Source: Diplolepis rosae
Lineage: Eukaryota > Arthropoda > Insecta > Hymenoptera > Diplolepididae
Assembly: GCA_030998225.1 (NCBI GenBank)
Contig: JAPYXD010000744.1
Span: 806,001 to 870,000 of the forward strand
Direction: 5' to 3'
Length of the DNA: 64,000 nucleotides
Below are positions 1 through 11,486 of this stretch, in pieces. Numbering within the stretch: position 1 is the stretch's first letter; each line of letters begins with the position of its first letter. The position numbers and the translations under genes are program-made. The notes beneath the pieces are model-generated. The model was not told the DNA's origin. It did not search any database and saw only the letters and a program-made list of their open reading frames with translations.

Positions 1-217
1 CTACATATTTTTTCCAATTCGTGTTGTTGCTTACTGGACTTCTTCATTTTGAATTGCGAGCAATGAGATAAGTTTTTGAGTTTCATTATTATCCTTTTTT
101 TAACTATCTTCTACATTTTTATCTTTTACGAAAATTTGGATATAATATAATTTAATAATACAAAAAACTATATCGAGAATATTTATTATTCTTTGCGGAT
201 ATGTTCATTTGCTTTAA

Positions 218-569
218 GGGGGCGTTTCTCATAATACGTCACACAGTTTATGGGGGTGGGGGGGTCTGCAAATTGTGCCGTGGTGTGACATGTTGGGAGG
301 GGGGTCTGCCCTCTGCGTTACGTCACACATTAAATGTGTACCCACGAAATTTGAAAAAAAGTTCAGAAAAGATTATCTACAATAATAATTAATAGCTTCT
401 TTTTTCACTGGATTTTGTACGCGTTAACGAAGAATGTTTTATAAAATTAAGAGGTTGACGTGACATCGAAAGGGGGGGGGGAGTTAAAGTTTGAGACCAT
501 GTGTGACATGGGGGTCGGGGGGGGGGGAGAATAGCTAAAAATCGCGTGACGAATTATGTGAACGCCCCC
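218..569. mobile_element. PIF/Harbinger-like MITE
   Basis: Terminal inverted repeats of about 25 bp begin GGGGGCGTT on the left and end AACGCCCCC on the right, and both run into an imperfect CATAATACGTCAC block. The element is flanked by the trinucleotide TAA on both sides (215-217 and 570-572). A 3-bp TAA duplication with GGG-starting ends is the pattern of PIF/Harbinger elements. The interior has several runs of seven or more G and no convincing coding sequence, so the element is non-autonomous. Confidence 0.75.
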
Positions 570-702
570 TAAGTAGCAATTGCTTCTCGAATATTGCGTC
601 CCCCATGGATCTTCTTCTTGGGCGCAAAATCATGCCTGCATAACTAAATAGTAAAATAAAACCAGTGTTTCGAAAAATGGCTGCCTGCGCGAGCAGCGCG
701 TG

Positions 703-835
703 TTGGCTTCCCGCTAGAGAAATTCTGCCATCAGCTGTAAACTGGCGCGCGATTCAATATCGAATTAAATTAATTCGATATTAAATCGCGTGCCAAATTT
801 TGACCAATGGCAGCATTTCTCCGGTGGGGAGCCAA
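703..835. repeat. Small palindromic element
   Basis: Two arms of about 66 bp fold on each other. TTGGCT at 703 pairs with AGCCAA at 830-835, and the centre is an imperfect palindrome around ATCGAATTAAATTAATTCGAT. It is probably a short MITE; no target duplication could be set with certainty. Confidence 0.6.
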
Positions 836-1559
836 TATGTGCTTTTATTTGTCCAGGGCAGAACCAAAAAAAAAACTAGAAAATAGTATTTTAAGTTGAA
901 AATAGGTTGAAAACCTATTTAAAATGGAAAATGCAAAATGGTTTTCTTCTTCCTATTTAAAATACAAAATGGAAAATGGCATTTTGCATTTCAAATAGGT
1001 ATTTGAAATGGATTCATTTGAAATATTTACCCAGCTCTGGATATAATTTATGTACTTTCTTCGTAGATTATCTTCAAAAATTAGATCTTAGGTAAAAAAA
1101 GATAATTTTGCTTACAAACATAGAAAAATTATTATTGAAGAGATAATTTCAAAGAAAAAACTTCATTTACATTTATTTATCGAAATTTTCATACCAAAGA
1201 TGTTACCTATTACAAAAATGTTCAAACCCTTCATTTTTGAAACTTGTATTTCATCTTGAATGATATCTTATTATAAAATATTCTCTACATAATTTAAAGA
1301 AAAAATACTGAAATCGATATTTTGTTTCGAATCTTTAAGCATTTATTGACTTTAAATTTCATTAAAAAATTATTTTTCAAGTATTTAAATCATCTTAAAA
1401 TTTCACAAAATCTTTTAGATACTTATTTCAGATCAATATTTTTCAAAGTATATCGAAAAAAAGTGTAATTTTCTTAATGTTATATTCCGTAATTTTGAAT
1501 TCTGTGTCTATTTCGCGCCTCCTTTGCATGAAGTCGAGAAAAATACAATTTCTGATTTT
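836..1559. other. AT-rich non-coding stretch
   Basis: No gene is visible. Positions 890-1015 hold a loose palindromic patchwork of AAAATGCAAAATGG-type words and their complements. The rest is plain AT-rich sequence. Confidence 0.6.
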
Positions 1560-1571
1560 AACTCGACACAG

Positions 1572-4473
1572 GGGAGTTCCATTTGTGCTGTGTATGAGAG
1601 AGGTCGTTTGCTGATTTGCTCCTTAACTCGCGTGTGAAGTCTTCCACGCGACCAGCTCGTACCTACAGTCTTGTTCCTTTGTGATTACTTAATTAACTGA
1701 TAGTGATTTGTGGCTCGATATGTGCCTAGTGGTTGTTGGATAAAGCCTACGCTAATCTGATCTAACTGGCGTGCTTTCTACAGGTTTTACGTAGCCGCCA
1801 TACTCGTCTCTCTGAGATCTATGAGGACATCACTTGGAGTTTTGGAAGGCCTAATATTGTCCAGTTGAACTGGTGGTGACCGTCTATTTAGAGTCCCGCT
1901 TATTTTGGGGAGCTGATTGATCTGCTAGTTGGGACATATTTTTTTGGAGGCTCCTGCTGGATTATAATACGAAGCGTGGCTTGATCACGTGCGTAGTTCA
2001 TTTTGGCGCCAACTTACCTGCAAAGGTCATCTCTATTTACATCAGATCGAACCCTGTGTAGACTCACTGTATTAACGGTCTGTCTCAAATTTGACATTAA
2101 TTCTTGCTTGCGCTGCCTGCTTTCCATTCTAAAACATTATTCTCCTTCCTTTCTTGTTTTCTTTTCTATTTTTCCTTGATTCATGCTTATCTAAATTCTG
2201 GGTTCTTTCTCCTGGCTGTTTACCGTAAGCTTCCAATTTATTTAACTAATTTATTATTTATTATACATGCTTTGTCTCACAGCTCAGCTGCGTCTTGCAT
2301 ACAATTATAGCTTTACGTTTTACGTGTTTACTCTCTCTACTTTTGGGAGTAGGGATCATTACGGCTATTAGTGGTTGCTGATACGGGCTGCTCTTTCCGA
2401 CCTGACGATCGGTTATTGTTGCTGCTTGTTGTACTGTCTCTTTAATCTTGTACTGGGCGCCATGTCACAGCCGGAGGGCTCTCATTCTCGGATAGGGGTG
2501 GGGGTCGTGTCGCGACGAGGTGCATGCCGTCGACGCGGGTGGGGTTACCTACCACAAAGGGGAGCTGGATGTCCTGGGGTCGGAATTGAGAGGGTCGGTA
2601 GCCAGTTTGGAGGGGTACTGGACGCGGCTCGAGCTTTTCATATACAGCAGGTTACGGGAACTGACTCCAGGAAACGCGACAGATCCTCACCTCCTTCTAG
2701 TCCTCTGGCGAGCTGTATGAAGAGGACGAAACTCTGTCCCCTGATTCTCCCACCTCGGTGGGCTCTGGTGCCCTTCTTCCGCACCATGTTTCTCACAACT
2801 CCATGCATTTACTGTCTGAGGCTGTCACTGAGGAGTCCGATCTTTTATGGTCTAGGGAAGGGGATCTTACAGACCAGCTGTTCCCTGAATCTGCTGTTGC
2901 TCCATTTATTGTTCTCATGGAGAGCACCATTCCCGGGAGGAACCTGGGTAAATACGATTTTATTGCGCTTGCGGATCTTATAGACGAGGTCATTGTGGAG
3001 GAGCGAGTTATCCGACGAAATGGTCTGAACCAGTGCAAAATTATTTGCAATGCCAGAGAGGACGCGAACTCGCTTATCCTTTCTGTTGATCTTAAAATGG
3101 CAGGTTACAAGCTGTTCATTCCGTCTTCCCTCCTCAGGAAAAAGGCCTTTATTAGGGATGTGGATCCGAAATATTCCCCGAAGGAGATTATCGACCGCCT
3201 GGATCAGAGTTCTAAAGATATCATCACCTCGGCTCGGCGTAGGACAAACAAGGATGGTTCCCTCACGGATACTATAGAATTTACTTTGGCTACCCGCGAG
3301 ATACCCCGTTTCGTCTTCGTGAGGGGATTTGAGTGCGCGCTGACCCCTGTTATCCCAGCTCCGCGTAGATGCTTCAAATGCCAACGGTTTAGGCATGTCG
3401 TGGATCAGTGCCGCTCATCCAAGGCCACCTGCGAGTACTGTTCAAGTCACCATCGTACGGAGACTTGTCCGAATGGCCTACGTTCGGCCCATTGCTCCAA
3501 CTGTTTTGGGGACCACATCGCTTCCTCTAGGGACTGTTCAATGTATAAATACGAATTTGAGATCATGAGGCATTGTTTTTGGAACAACTGTAGTTTCAGG
3601 GAAGCCGAGGTCAATTTGACTGTGCGCGGCATTAGCAGGCCGCAGGTAGTTTCGGGGGTCGGATCTGGAAGATCGCACCCGTCACATCTGGCGGCTGATG
3701 TTGATGTCGATGCCGATGTCTCGCACTTGGACTCTTTGGTTTCTACGGGTTCAGGCGTGCCATCAATTGTTACTGCTGCAAAGTCCCTACTTAGTTTTAG
3801 TCGCTCCTACGATTCTCAGTTGGACAAAATAATCAATAACTCGGCTTTACAGGTCTACGAGTCGTCGGCACTGCCGCCTCCTGCGTCGGACACTGGGGGT
3901 GTAGTGAACTAGCTCCGGAGGTCACCTTAGTTCGTAGCACGTATTCGTTAGTTCTTATTTAATCTTAGGTTAATCTTAATTTAGTTCCGCTTTCTCTGGT
4001 GTACATGGTGTTTGGGCCTAGATTGAAGTTGTAAATATTTTTTGTTCAACTTTGCTAATGCTCTTTGCCTGATATGGGCTGACCACTGGCCTTAATTTAC
4101 TTAATTAACTTTGTATACATTTGTAATATGTGGCTGAGTATGTGAGACTACCCTAGTTCGAATCATAAGTTGTTGTATGATACCGCAAGGGCTTGCGGCA
4201 CATGGCTTGTTAATTTGGCCCTCCTGGACGGTCCCCTCCTTCCTACCTGTGGGCTTGCGCGGGCCGTCTACGTGGGATCTTGCAGTTGCTTAGTGTGGTC
4301 TACATATAACCATGTTACTTGGATACTCGTTACGATTGATATCTGTCTCTGCTTCTATCGCTTGATTGCTCTATGGCTATGAACCGATCTCTAACGTCTA
4401 CTCATTTACATTATGTTGAGTTATGGCTATTTGCAGATTTGCAAGACGCCACAAACAAAAGAAGAAGAAGAAG
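1572..4473 (+). mobile_element. ORF1-only LINE (non-autonomous I/Jockey-type)
   Basis: The insertion is bounded by a perfect 12-bp target-site duplication, AACTCGACACAG, at 1560-1571 and 4474-4485. It ends in a (GAA)n tail at 4458-4473, as expected for target-primed reverse transcription. It has about 890 bp of 5' sequence before the first plausible start, one gag-like ORF1, and about 530 bp of 3' sequence. No reverse transcriptase or endonuclease is present in any frame after ORF1. The same 3' terminus (ATGGCTATTTGCAG, then GCCACAA, then GAAGAAG) recurs in the tiny copy at 12993-13049, so this 3' end is recognised by an active reverse transcriptase. The structure is analogous to HAL1-type half-LINEs. 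Confidence 0.82.
2758..3912 (+). CDS. LINE ORF1 gag-like RNA-binding protein
   Basis: This is a nucleic-acid-binding ORF1 protein of an I/Jockey/R1-type LINE. Residues about 85-195 look like the RRM-like region that precedes the zinc knuckles in this family. Three CCHC knuckles follow at about 205-218 (CX2CX4HX4C), 225-237 (CX2CX3HX4C) and 246-260 (CX2CX3HX6C). The C-terminal 110 residues are low in recognisable structure. The frame is open from 2701; position 2758 is a GTG, not an ATG. A Ser/Pro/Arg-rich stretch that looks like the natural N-terminus lies in another frame from an ATG at 2462 to about 2710. The native ORF1 was therefore probably about 480 residues, now broken by a one-base-scale frameshift near 2700-2715. 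No ORF2 follows. Confidence 0.82.
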   Translation: MGSGALLPHHVSHNSMHLLSEAVTEESDLLWSREGDLTDQLFPESAVAPFIVLMESTIPGRNLGKYDFIALADLIDEVIVEERVIRRNGLNQCKIICNAREDANSLILSVDLKMAGYKLFIPSSLLRKKAFIRDVDPKYSPKEIIDRLDQSSKDIITSARRRTNKDGSLTDTIEFTLATREIPRFVFVRGFECALTPVIPAPRRCFKCQRFRHVVDQCRSSKATCEYCSSHHRTETCPNGLRSAHCSNCFGDHIASSRDCSMYKYEFEIMRHCFWNNCSFREAEVNLTVRGISRPQVVSGVGSGRSHPSHLAADVDVDADVSHLDSLVSTGSGVPSIVTAAKSLLSFSRSYDSQLDKIINNSALQVYESSALPPPASDTGGVVN

Positions 4474-4485
4474 AACTCGACACAG

Positions 4486-4848
4486 ACAGCGTGAAATCGA
4501 AGCGAGTTAGTGGGGATACACTGACATGACGCGCTTCATTGTGTGTGCTCCCACATATTATTGTAGCAGTGCGGACCTTTAATTATAGTTCGAAAAAGCC
4601 ACAGAAAAAGCTTTACGCAATTGGGGGCGCTGCAAAAGTGATAAACAGTAGCTCTGTTTTACCCTTCAAGTAGTAGCATGAACCTTTCATTTTAGTTCCC
4701 AAGAGCATTTCGCAATAGGGCGCGCTGCGGAAAATCACTCGAAATTAAATAAATTACTTTAGCAATCTCCCAACTCATCTCTGCATGTGTCAAAGATATT
4801 ATAAACCTAGATGCGGTACAGGGCGTCAGAGTGGGTGAACGATATATA
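4486..4848. other. Unassigned intervening sequence
   Basis: No gene is seen. Two degenerate copies of a motif around GCAATNGGGGCGCTGC lie near 4618 and 4712. This is probably the older sequence that the neighbouring elements inserted into. Confidence 0.5.
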
Positions 4849-5740
4849 CAGGGTGGGCACGAGTGGGTTGCAGAATAGAGAATATAATTGGGTTAGTATA
4901 CGAAATACCGCCCAACATGCACTTTCGCTATTCGAAAAGATCTTTTTCAGGCGTTTTTTTTTTTAAGTTCGCGCCAGCTCGAAAGAGGTCGTGCATGTCT
5001 TGCGCATGTCTGTTCGCTTTTTACTAGGCCGGTAATAGTGAAACCTGTCCGTATTTAATTTTAAATATGGTGCAGGTTAGGTTTTCAAATGTCAGTTTTG
5101 AAAAAATAGTAAAAATATTAAAATTAAAAGTGTCATGTTTTAAAAATATTGTCGAAAGTGCGGCAGAATTTTAAACAACAGTGAGTGAATTTATTATTCA
5201 GACACACAAGTGTAAATAGTTAAAAATTGGAATCAAGTGTGACAGCAAGAAGCTCACCTTTGTAGTGTGTGATAAAAAATATAAATTTTAAACAAATAAA
5301 GAGCTTTGTTGCTCTAAAATAATGATAAATGAGAACAGGAATAATTTATGGCATGGAGAATGGTGAGATTTTAAATCTCTATGATAAAAAATATTGAATT
5401 TTTTTTTAATGTAAAATTTTCAATCACAATAATATGTTTTAAATTATCAGAAAAATATCTACTCACTTCAAATGAAGTTAAAAAAAAATTTAAAAATTTT
5501 TAATTTGACGGGAAATTCAGATAAGTGTTTTTTATTTCACTTTCAATGATATTCTTGAAAAGAGACGTTTACTTTGTGAAATGTTTTTTTTCTTTTTCAG
5601 AAAGAGCCAAAAATGAAGCAAGAGGGAAAAATAAAGGATTCAAGAACTACTAAAAGTACATAAATAATAATGTAATAATACTTTGAAATATCTTAAAGCT
5701 AAACTTTATAATTTATCATTCTGAACAAAATATCAAAACA

Positions 5741-7125
5741 CTAACTGATGTTTATGTAATCAAATCCTCGATAGCCATTGATTATTGTAAAACTTGTTCC
5801 CGGGACTAGAATAAAGGTTTCAAAATTCTGCAAACTGGCTCAGAAGTCTTAATTCTCGTACTCTATCAGTCCTCATAGTAAATAGTTCTGAAAAGTCATT
5901 TTTTCAAAACTTCAATACTCATAGCTGCCGTTCTAGAGTGGCCAAGTTCCAAATAAACACAAAATATCACATAAATCCTTGACTGTAAGTAAAATAATTG
6001 CTCTAAATTCTTCTAATTTGGTTCCAAAGTAGCTATTCCTGTCTCTCATCAGTTCCTAACGCTATACTTAATAATTTGTCATTTAAAAAAAATGTCAAAA
6101 ACCCTCACTGATGTTTTTGTAATCAAATCCTCGATAACCAACGATTATTGTAAAAATTGTTCCCGGGACTACAATTAAAGTTTTGAAATTCTGTACAGTG
6201 TCTCAGAAGTCTTAATTCTCGTACTCTAACAGTCCTCGTAGTAAATTAGTCTGAAAAATCATTTTTTCAAAACTTCAATACTCATAGCTGCCGTCTAGAG
6301 TGGCCTAGTTCCAAATACACACAAAATATCACATAAATCCTTGACTAAAATTAAAATAATTGCTCTAAATTCTTCTAATTTGGTTCTAAAGTAGCTATTC
6401 CTGTCTCTCATCAGTTCCTAAAGCTATACTTTACAATTTGTCATTTAAAAAAAATTATGACAATGCCCACCTAGGATTTGATTACAAAAACATCAGTGAG
6501 GGTATTTGAAATTTTTTTTAAATGACAAATTATTAAGTATAGATCCAGGAACTGATGAGAGACAGGAATAGCTACTTGAGAACCTAATTAGAAGAATTTA
6601 GAGCAATTATTTTAATTTCAGTCAAGGATTTATGTGATATTTTGTGTGTATTTGGAACTTGGCCACTCCAGAACGGCAGCTATGAGTATTGAAGTTTTGT
6701 AAAAATAATTTTTTACAACTTTTTAGTTTAAGAACTAACAGAGTACATGAGCGTAGACTCCTGAGCCAGTTTGCAGAATTTTGAAACTTTTATTCTAGTC
6801 CCGGGAAGAATTTTTACAATAATCGTTGGTTATCGAGGATTTGATTACATAAACATCAGTCAGGGTTTTTGAAATTTTTTTAAAATGACAAATTATAAAA
6901 TATAGCTTTAGGAACTTATGAGAGACAGGAATAGCTACTTGAGAACCAAATCAGAAGAATTAAGAGCAATTATTTTAATTACAGTCAAGGATTTATGTGA
7001 TATTTTGTGTGTATTTGGAACTAGGCCACTCTAGAACGGCAGCTATGAGTATTGAAGTTTTGAAAAAATGATTTTTCAGAACAATTTACTACGAGGACTG
7101 ATAGAATATGAGAATTAAGACTTCC
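5741..7125. repeat. Head-to-head array of ~360-bp units
   Basis: A unit of about 360 bp is recognised by AATCAAATCCTCGATA near its start and TTGTTCCCGGGACTA shortly after. It occurs in direct order at about 5741-6105 and 6106-6465, then inverted at about 6466-6850 and 6851-7125. A further diverged inverted copy lies at about 8320-8735. The array forms the inner part of the fold-back arms. Confidence 0.75.
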
Positions 7126-8320
7126 CCGATAGCAAAAGATTGAGCTCAACATTTCGTCAATTGAAATGAGAGACTTATATGTATCGATGATTGATACTTA
7201 TTTGTGTTTATTCACGAAAAAGATTTGTTGAGTATTTCCAGTGTACTATTCATTGTGCATTTACGTGTGATTAACGCGTTAAAATGTCATGCCGGAATAA
7301 CACAGAAATATGGGGTCACATCTTGTCGTGTTTTTTTCGCAATCACGTATTGAATACGATTCTGCCACGAATGAGCATTCAGTCAGTCATTAAAGACGCC
7401 GCAGACGTCTGTCAATAAGGGCAACATCACAGTGTCATGCGTTGGAGTGCGTGAACTCGTATAGGATGTTTCAATCATTACAGAGTTAACAGTGATTCGA
7501 GATTTACTTTTATATTACTTTATAACTGTGAATAGAAAATTTTATCTCTGCGCATCACATTAAAAATACAGAATTCGAAATTCGTAAAAAAAATTTGTAA
7601 GGTTTACGTAATATTTATACGCATGAACTCTTCGAAAATATTATCGATGGCTGAAAATTGCGGAATACATTTTTGGGATTACAGAAAGAATACCTCTATT
7701 TCGTTGAATGTTAGGTTTTATTATATCACGTGCCAAGTGTTATTCGGATAAATTGCTTTTATTTTGTAATATTATTCTACTTCTTTTGGTTTTTACAACA
7801 TTTTTCTGTGTTCCGATCATTTTCATCAGAAAATCGTCAACCCGAGAATTTTTTTTTGTTTCTTTCGTGATGTCAGTGAGGCACTTGAAGTTCGCTTCTT
7901 TATTACCAAAAAAAAAAAAAAACGAAGATTAGGATTTTGCTTTAATGTTAATAATTTTTATGTAAGCAGTACTCAATGTTAATTTTCAGATTCGCTAAGT
8001 AGCCTGAAAATAAATTTGCATTAGTGTGATCAACTTTTTGGCCAAATATATTCTATACCAACCCAACAAATATTCCCACATGTTATTTTAAAGTCATGAG
8101 TAGTGACACATTTATTTGAGCATCATATGCTGTGTCGCCTTATAATGGCGTCGTGCAAAAAAGCAGCCTAAGTGCGTCTTTCAGAATGCTACATTTGATG
8201 CATACACTGTGCTGCTGTAATGGAGAGGTAGTAAGGGAATGGAAGGTCTCAATACGAATGATCTGTTATGCTGCAGATTTTGCTCTGTCAGTAGGCTCAT
8301 TTTGAATGCATGGATAATTT
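7126..8320. other. Unique core of the fold-back element
   Basis: This is the loop of the fold-back between the two inverted arrays. I see no conserved coding sequence. The longest open stretch, near 7708-7932, is a hydrophobic translation of AT-rich DNA ending in an A-run and is not credible as a gene. Confidence 0.5.
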
Positions 8321-9930
8321 TTTGGATAAACTTTAATTGTAGTCCCGGAAACAATTTTTACAATAATCATTGGCTATCGGTGATTTGACTTCAAAAACAC
8401 CATTTAATGTTTCAAAATTTTTTTTAAATCACAAATTATACAGTTTAGCTGTGGGAACTGATAAGAGACAGTGATAGCTACTTATGAACTGAATTGAAAG
8501 AATTTATAGATATTATTTTGGTTACAGTCAAAAGTTTAGGTAATGTTTTGTGTGTATTTAGAACTTGGCCATTCTAGACCGGCCGCTATGAGTATTGAAG
8601 ATTTCTAAAAATAATTTTTTACAACTTTTTAGTATAAGACCTAACAGAATACATGAACGTAGACTGCTGAGCCAGTTTGCAGAATTTTGAAACCTTTATT
8701 CTAGTCCCGGGAACAAGTTTTACAATAATCAATGGCTATCGAGGATTTGATTACATAAACATCAGTTAGTGTTTTGATATTTTGTTCAGAATGATAAATT
8801 ATAAAGTTTAGCTTTAAGATATTTCAAAGTATTATTACATTATTATTTATGTACTTTTAGTAGTTCTTGAATCCTTTATTTTTCCCTCTTGCTTCATTTT
8901 TGGCTCTTTCTGAAAAAGAAAAAAAACATTTCACAAAGTAAACGTCTCTTTTCAAGAATATCATTGAAAGTGAAATAAAAAACACTTATCTGAATTTCCC
9001 GTCAAATTAAAAATTTTTAATTTTTTTTTTAACTTCATTTGAAGTGAGTAGATATTTTTCTGATAATTTAAAACATATTATTGTGATTGAAAATTTTACA
9101 TTAAAAAAAAATTCAATATTTTTTATCATAGAGATTTAAAATCTCACCATTCTCCATGCCATAAATTATTCCTGTTCTCATTTATCATTCTTTTAGAGCA
9201 ACAAAGCTCTTTATTTGTTTAAAATTTATATTTTTTATAACACACTACAAAGGTGAGCTTCTTGCTGTCACACTTGATTCCAATTTTCGACAATATTTTT
9301 AAAACATGACACTTTTAATTTTAATATTTTTACTATTTTTTCTAAACTGACATTTGAAAACCTAACCTGTACCATATTTAAAATTAAATACGGACAGGTT
9401 TCACTATTACCGACCTAGAAAAAAGCGAACAGACATGCGCAAGACATGCACGACCTCTTTCGAGCTGGCGCGAATTTAAAAAAAAACGCCTGAAAAAGAT
9501 CTTTTCGAATAGCGAAAGTGCATGTTGGGCGGTATTTCGTATACTAAACTACTCCCAATTATATTTCCTATTCTGCAACCCACTCATGCCTACTCTGTAT
9601 AGCTAACCACTTTTTCCGCCATATCGAAGTGCTGCCCTCATCGTACTACTAAGCCAAATTAAACCCAGCAAAGAAACGTCGAAAACGTTTGGATAAAGCA
9701 GAGCCAAAAATTCTTTTCAAAGACGTTTAAGGTTAGGAATGTCAAATTTGACAGCTTGACAACATAATGTACACAAAAGTTATGGCATAATGATTAATGA
9801 AGAATTACAATCACGAATAAAAAAAAATTTCTTAATAAGTGTAGAACTTTTAAATTATATTAAATTAATAATTAAGATGCAAAATATTTTAAAAGTGAAT
9901 TTTTAATAGTAGATTGTCTACCAAGGGCGG

Positions 9931-10013
9931 CATGGTGGCGATTGTGACGAGTGCGAAGTATACTCGCCCGAGCGTAGCGAGGGCGGTATTCACACGAGTC
10001 ACATCACCACCAT
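9931..10013. repeat. Short imperfect palindrome
   Basis: CATGGTGGCGATTGTGAC at the left end pairs imperfectly with GTCACATCACCACCATG at the right, around a GC-rich centre that includes GAGGGCGGTATTCA. The centre resembles the 31-bp repeats just downstream, so the two may belong to one larger element. Confidence 0.5.
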
Positions 10014-10035
10014 GTCGCTCGAGGTACACACGACG

Positions 10036-10276
10036 TTTTGTGTCCAAATTGGTGGAAAAAGTTGCGTTGCGTGCGAGCGCGTAGTTAGCCGCAAGCAGTC
10101 AAGTTTCGGGTGGTATGAACATTTTGCCCGTTTATGCGGGCGGTATGAACATTTTCGCCCCTTGAAGCGGGCGGTATGAACATTTCGCCCGATTCTGACG
10201 CCAGGGCACAATTGACTGCATGCCGCTCTACGCGCAAGCATGCAATGCGACTTTTTCCGCTCGTTTGGACACAAAA
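10036..10276. mobile_element. Small MITE with internal 31-bp tandem repeats
   Basis: Arms 10036-10102 and 10212-10276 are inverted copies of about 65 bp, starting TTTTGTGTCCAAA. The loop (10103-10211) carries three tandem copies of a unit of about 31 bp containing GGCGGTATGAACATTT, each framed by GGGC and GCCC, so each unit can form its own small hairpin. Any open frame across it is a by-product of the repeats. Confidence 0.7.
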
Positions 10277-10354
10277 GTATTTTAATTGAAGATATGTGTT
10301 GTTGTTGATAATTTGCTTTAGGGTCCAAAGTAAATAAAATCTTAGATTTACGTA

Positions 10355-10904
10355 GTGATAGAAGTTTTGGTTCTGATCGAAGCCCTCATCAGATTTATTT
10401 TTGAAATAAAAAATGCAAAATAAAAAGTTATTAACTTGGGATTTCTTTAATGGAAATTTTTGAAAATCAACATTAGAGAAAAAAACTTGTAAAAAGCTGC
10501 CTAAAATTGTCATTAAGTCCTTTCATCGATATGAAACCAAATAATTATATCCTGAAACATTATTTTCAATTTGAAGAATTTGAATTCTTTATGTGGAAAA
10601 AATACGCTTTCGACTGTGCTGGTATTTGAACCCAAGTCTCAGTGGAAAAATTTCGAACTCAACCTATTAATTTTAAATTATTTTCAATTATTTTATACCA
10701 GAGAAACATTTTGAAAAATTGTTGAATTCTGTCAACCTCTTCTTTCGAAACAATGTCAAGTGTCTTATTGTCTCGCATGTAAAACTATGTTGATTTTTAA
10801 AAATTTCCAACAAAGAAATCTTAAGTTAACAACTTTTTATTATGCATTTTTTATTTGAAAAATAAATCTCTGATGAGGGCTGCGATTAGAACCGAAACAC
10901 ATTT
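10355..10904. repeat. Inverted repeat with hammerhead-like core
   Basis: Arms of about 115 bp (10355-10470 and 10787-10904) are inverted copies separated by about 316 bp. The right arm, read on the plus strand, has CTGATGAG at 10870-10877 and CGAAAC at 10893-10898, the two conserved core strands of a hammerhead ribozyme. The left arm has the same first strand but CAAAAC in place of CGAAAC. The helix between the strands is weak, and I see no convincing helix I or III. Confidence 0.6.
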
Positions 10905-11211
10905 TGAAAAACTAAATAATCTTTTTCTTTTTTATACATATTCAATTATATGAATAGGTAATGTCACGTCCCGCGACTCTACCACCTAGAGTAATAAACA
11001 AATTAAGGGACCAATGAAGGGATCAAGGCAACATTACCACGTCCTTGATTATATCAACTCAACAGCAAGATCTAACAAGAAATAAGAAGATCGTTAAAAT
11101 CGAAAGGCAGATTTAAATGGATATATTTGGCTGTGACATTAACGCCAAGTAATAAATTTCATCGGAACGTGACTCATCGGTGAAGGCAACTCATTCGACC
11201 TTAAGCTTCAA

Positions 11212-11316
11212 CCTAAGTAAATATGGCGGTTCAGCCTTCAATTGGGCACACGACTTTGCGGACTTTCCCATTGGCATTGTGCATCCAGTGTATTATAAAG
11301 ATCAGTGCAGTAGACA
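11212..11316. repeat. Isolated end of the hAT-like fold-back family
   Basis: About 105 bp match the terminal sequence of the fold-back element at 29629-31644 (its right end, about 31543-31644). The match includes AATATGGCGGTT-type sequence and the terminus ending GATCAGTG. The other end is missing here, so this is a fragment. Confidence 0.6.
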
Positions 11317-11486
11317 CACTACGCTGCCCGCGCAACCATTCTCACGTACGTACTACTGTTGGCGTTGGGTACGTAACGTTCGCGTGTCAAATCTGGACAC
11401 TGCACAGTTGGGAAAAGCGAGGTGTGACTGTGTGAACCGACGTGGGCGACATAGGTATGAAAGCACGTTTAGTGGGCACATCGAAC

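Larger units (their letters stand above)
4849..9597. mobile_element. 4.7-kb fold-back transposon, TA target
   Basis: The left arm (4849 to about 6105) and right arm (about 8340-9597) are inverted copies of each other over more than 1.2 kb. The ends read CAGGGTGGGC on the left and, inverted, CAGAGTAGGC on the right. The element is flanked by TA at 4847-4848 and 9598-9599, as in Tc1/mariner-type insertion. Both arms have drifted by scattered substitutions and small indels. No transposase is encoded in the arms or the 1.2-kb unique core (7126-8320), so the element depends on an enzyme from elsewhere. Confidence 0.85.

Noticed and set aside
2104..2310. Hydrophobic plus-strand open frame in the LINE 5' region
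   Set aside because: T-rich sequence gives a Leu/Phe/Ser protein; no support as a gene.
9999..10513. Two overlapping minus-strand open frames
   Set aside because: They run through tandem repeats and inverted arms of small MITEs.
10961..11180. Possible further LTR start TGTCACGTCCCGCGAC similar to the start of LTR D
   Set aside because: It is preceded by GGTAA rather than GATA, and no matching LTR end or duplication was found downstream; too little to call.
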